From JBGRQB01 sp041725875 (lineage in GTDB: Bacteria > Bacteroidota > Ignavibacteria > Ignavibacteriales > Melioribacteraceae), in contig JBGRQB010000018.1 in the NCBI GenBank assembly GCA_041725875.1, forward strand, positions 1-41,959: DNA of 41,959 nt. Direction: 5' to 3'. Each line of letters opens with the position of its first letter. Position 1 is the first letter of the stretch. The notes beneath the pieces were generated by a model, which ran no database searches, had not been told where the DNA came from, and was given only the letters and a program-made list of their open reading frames with translations. Below, one piece after another: positions 41,687-41,959 of this stretch. The position numbers and the translations under genes were made by a program.

Positions 41687-41959
41687 TTGGATTTAAAAGG
41701 AAGATTTCCCGTCCTGATAAAAACTATGTACGGACTGGAAGACATTTTGGCAGACGAGCTGAAGCAGAGCGGAATAAAAGAAATTGAAATTCAGAACCGC
41801 GCCGTAAGCTGCGTTTTGTGCAAAGAAGAATTATACAGATTAAATATAAAGCTAAGAACCGCATTAAGGATTTTAATTCCTTTGTATGAATTTGAAGCCT
41901 GGAATGAAGAGCAGTTTTACAAAAGAGCAAAAAAGTATGACTGGATTTCTCTTTTCCCT
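41687..41959 (+). CDS. THUMP domain class I SAM-dependent RNA methyltransferase (partial, 5' end)
   Basis: Open to the window edge. The 91 visible residues (with TTG as Met) begin DLKGRFPVLIKTMYGLEDILADELKQSGIKEIEIQNRAVSC and continue LYRLNIKLRTALRILIPLYEF, the start of RlmL/RlmK/YpsC-like rRNA guanine-N2 methyltransferases, whose THUMP domain binds RNA and whose catalytic domain would lie beyond the edge. TTG at 41687 is preferred because GAGGA lies four to five bases before it and it gives the family N-terminus; an in-frame ATG at 41639 would add 16 residues without a ribosome site. Confidence is limited by truncation. Confidence 0.8.
   Translation, partial: MDLKGRFPVLIKTMYGLEDILADELKQSGIKEIEIQNRAVSCVLCKEELYRLNIKLRTALRILIPLYEFEAWNEEQFYKRAKKYDWISLFP

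Noticed and set aside
41724..41930. Minus-strand open frame at the right edge
   Set aside because: It is the reverse of the THUMP methyltransferase frame and has no independent support.

Overview
The window looks like a chromosomal segment from a low-GC, Gram-negative bacterium of the Bacteroidota/Chlorobiota group. An Ignavibacteria-like organism (Ignavibacterium/Melioribacter type) is my best guess, inferred from the gene families only. The support is: an LPS-heptose epimerase, several signal-peptide beta-barrel proteins ending in an aromatic residue, a b558-type SdhCAB complex, a DUF5687 permease, and clear Shine-Dalgarno (SD) sequences on many genes, which is unlike typical Bacteroidia. 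No insertion sequence, prophage or CRISPR array was seen. Most of the window is ordinary core genome.

Layout. 1-5.4 kb: an AddB-like Fe-S nuclease (-), divergent from a beta-barrel protein and an M14 carboxypeptidase (+). 5.5-10.3 kb: rpsU (+), then a minus-strand block of LOG-family protein, secG, tRNA-Met, obgE and a large acidic protein. 10.3-13.7 kb: sdhC-sdhA-sdhB (-). 14-18.1 kb: a response regulator and a REC-PAS-PAS-PAS histidine kinase (+), converging on an MltF-like lytic transglycosylase lipoprotein (-). 18.3-25.7 kb: a DCC-family protein (+), then a minus-strand run metH, NRAMP-like transporter, EamA transporter, TetR regulator, outer-membrane protein. 25.8-30.2 kb: hldD, a Nudix hydrolase, an alpha/beta hydrolase (-), and the cysteine biosynthesis pair epsC-cysK (+). 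30.2-35.4 kb (-): an ABC ATPase, DUF5687 permease and Yip1 protein, and a cNMP-coiled-coil-STAS protein. 35.8-42 kb: small accessory genes (DJ-1/PfpI, DUF2200, VOC lipoprotein, DUF2798-MarR-amidohydrolase, DUF4253 lipoprotein), tRNA-Arg, map, and the start of a THUMP-type methyltransferase.

The most interesting signal is upstream of epsC-cysK. A 30-codon reading frame there has a ribosome binding site, no annotation-sized length, and ends in seven consecutive cysteine codons followed by a stop. It sits 58 bases before serine acetyltransferase, the first gene of cysteine synthesis. This reads as a cysteine-sensing leader peptide that couples Cys-tRNA supply to cysteine synthesis. Secondary points are: two palindromes 24 bp apart in front of the tetR gene; a near-perfect 24-bp direct repeat bracketing a DUF4253 lipoprotein gene beside tRNA-Arg; an NRAMP-fold transporter without the canonical metal-binding motifs, overlapping metH; and an unusual cNMP-sensor/coiled-coil/STAS fusion.
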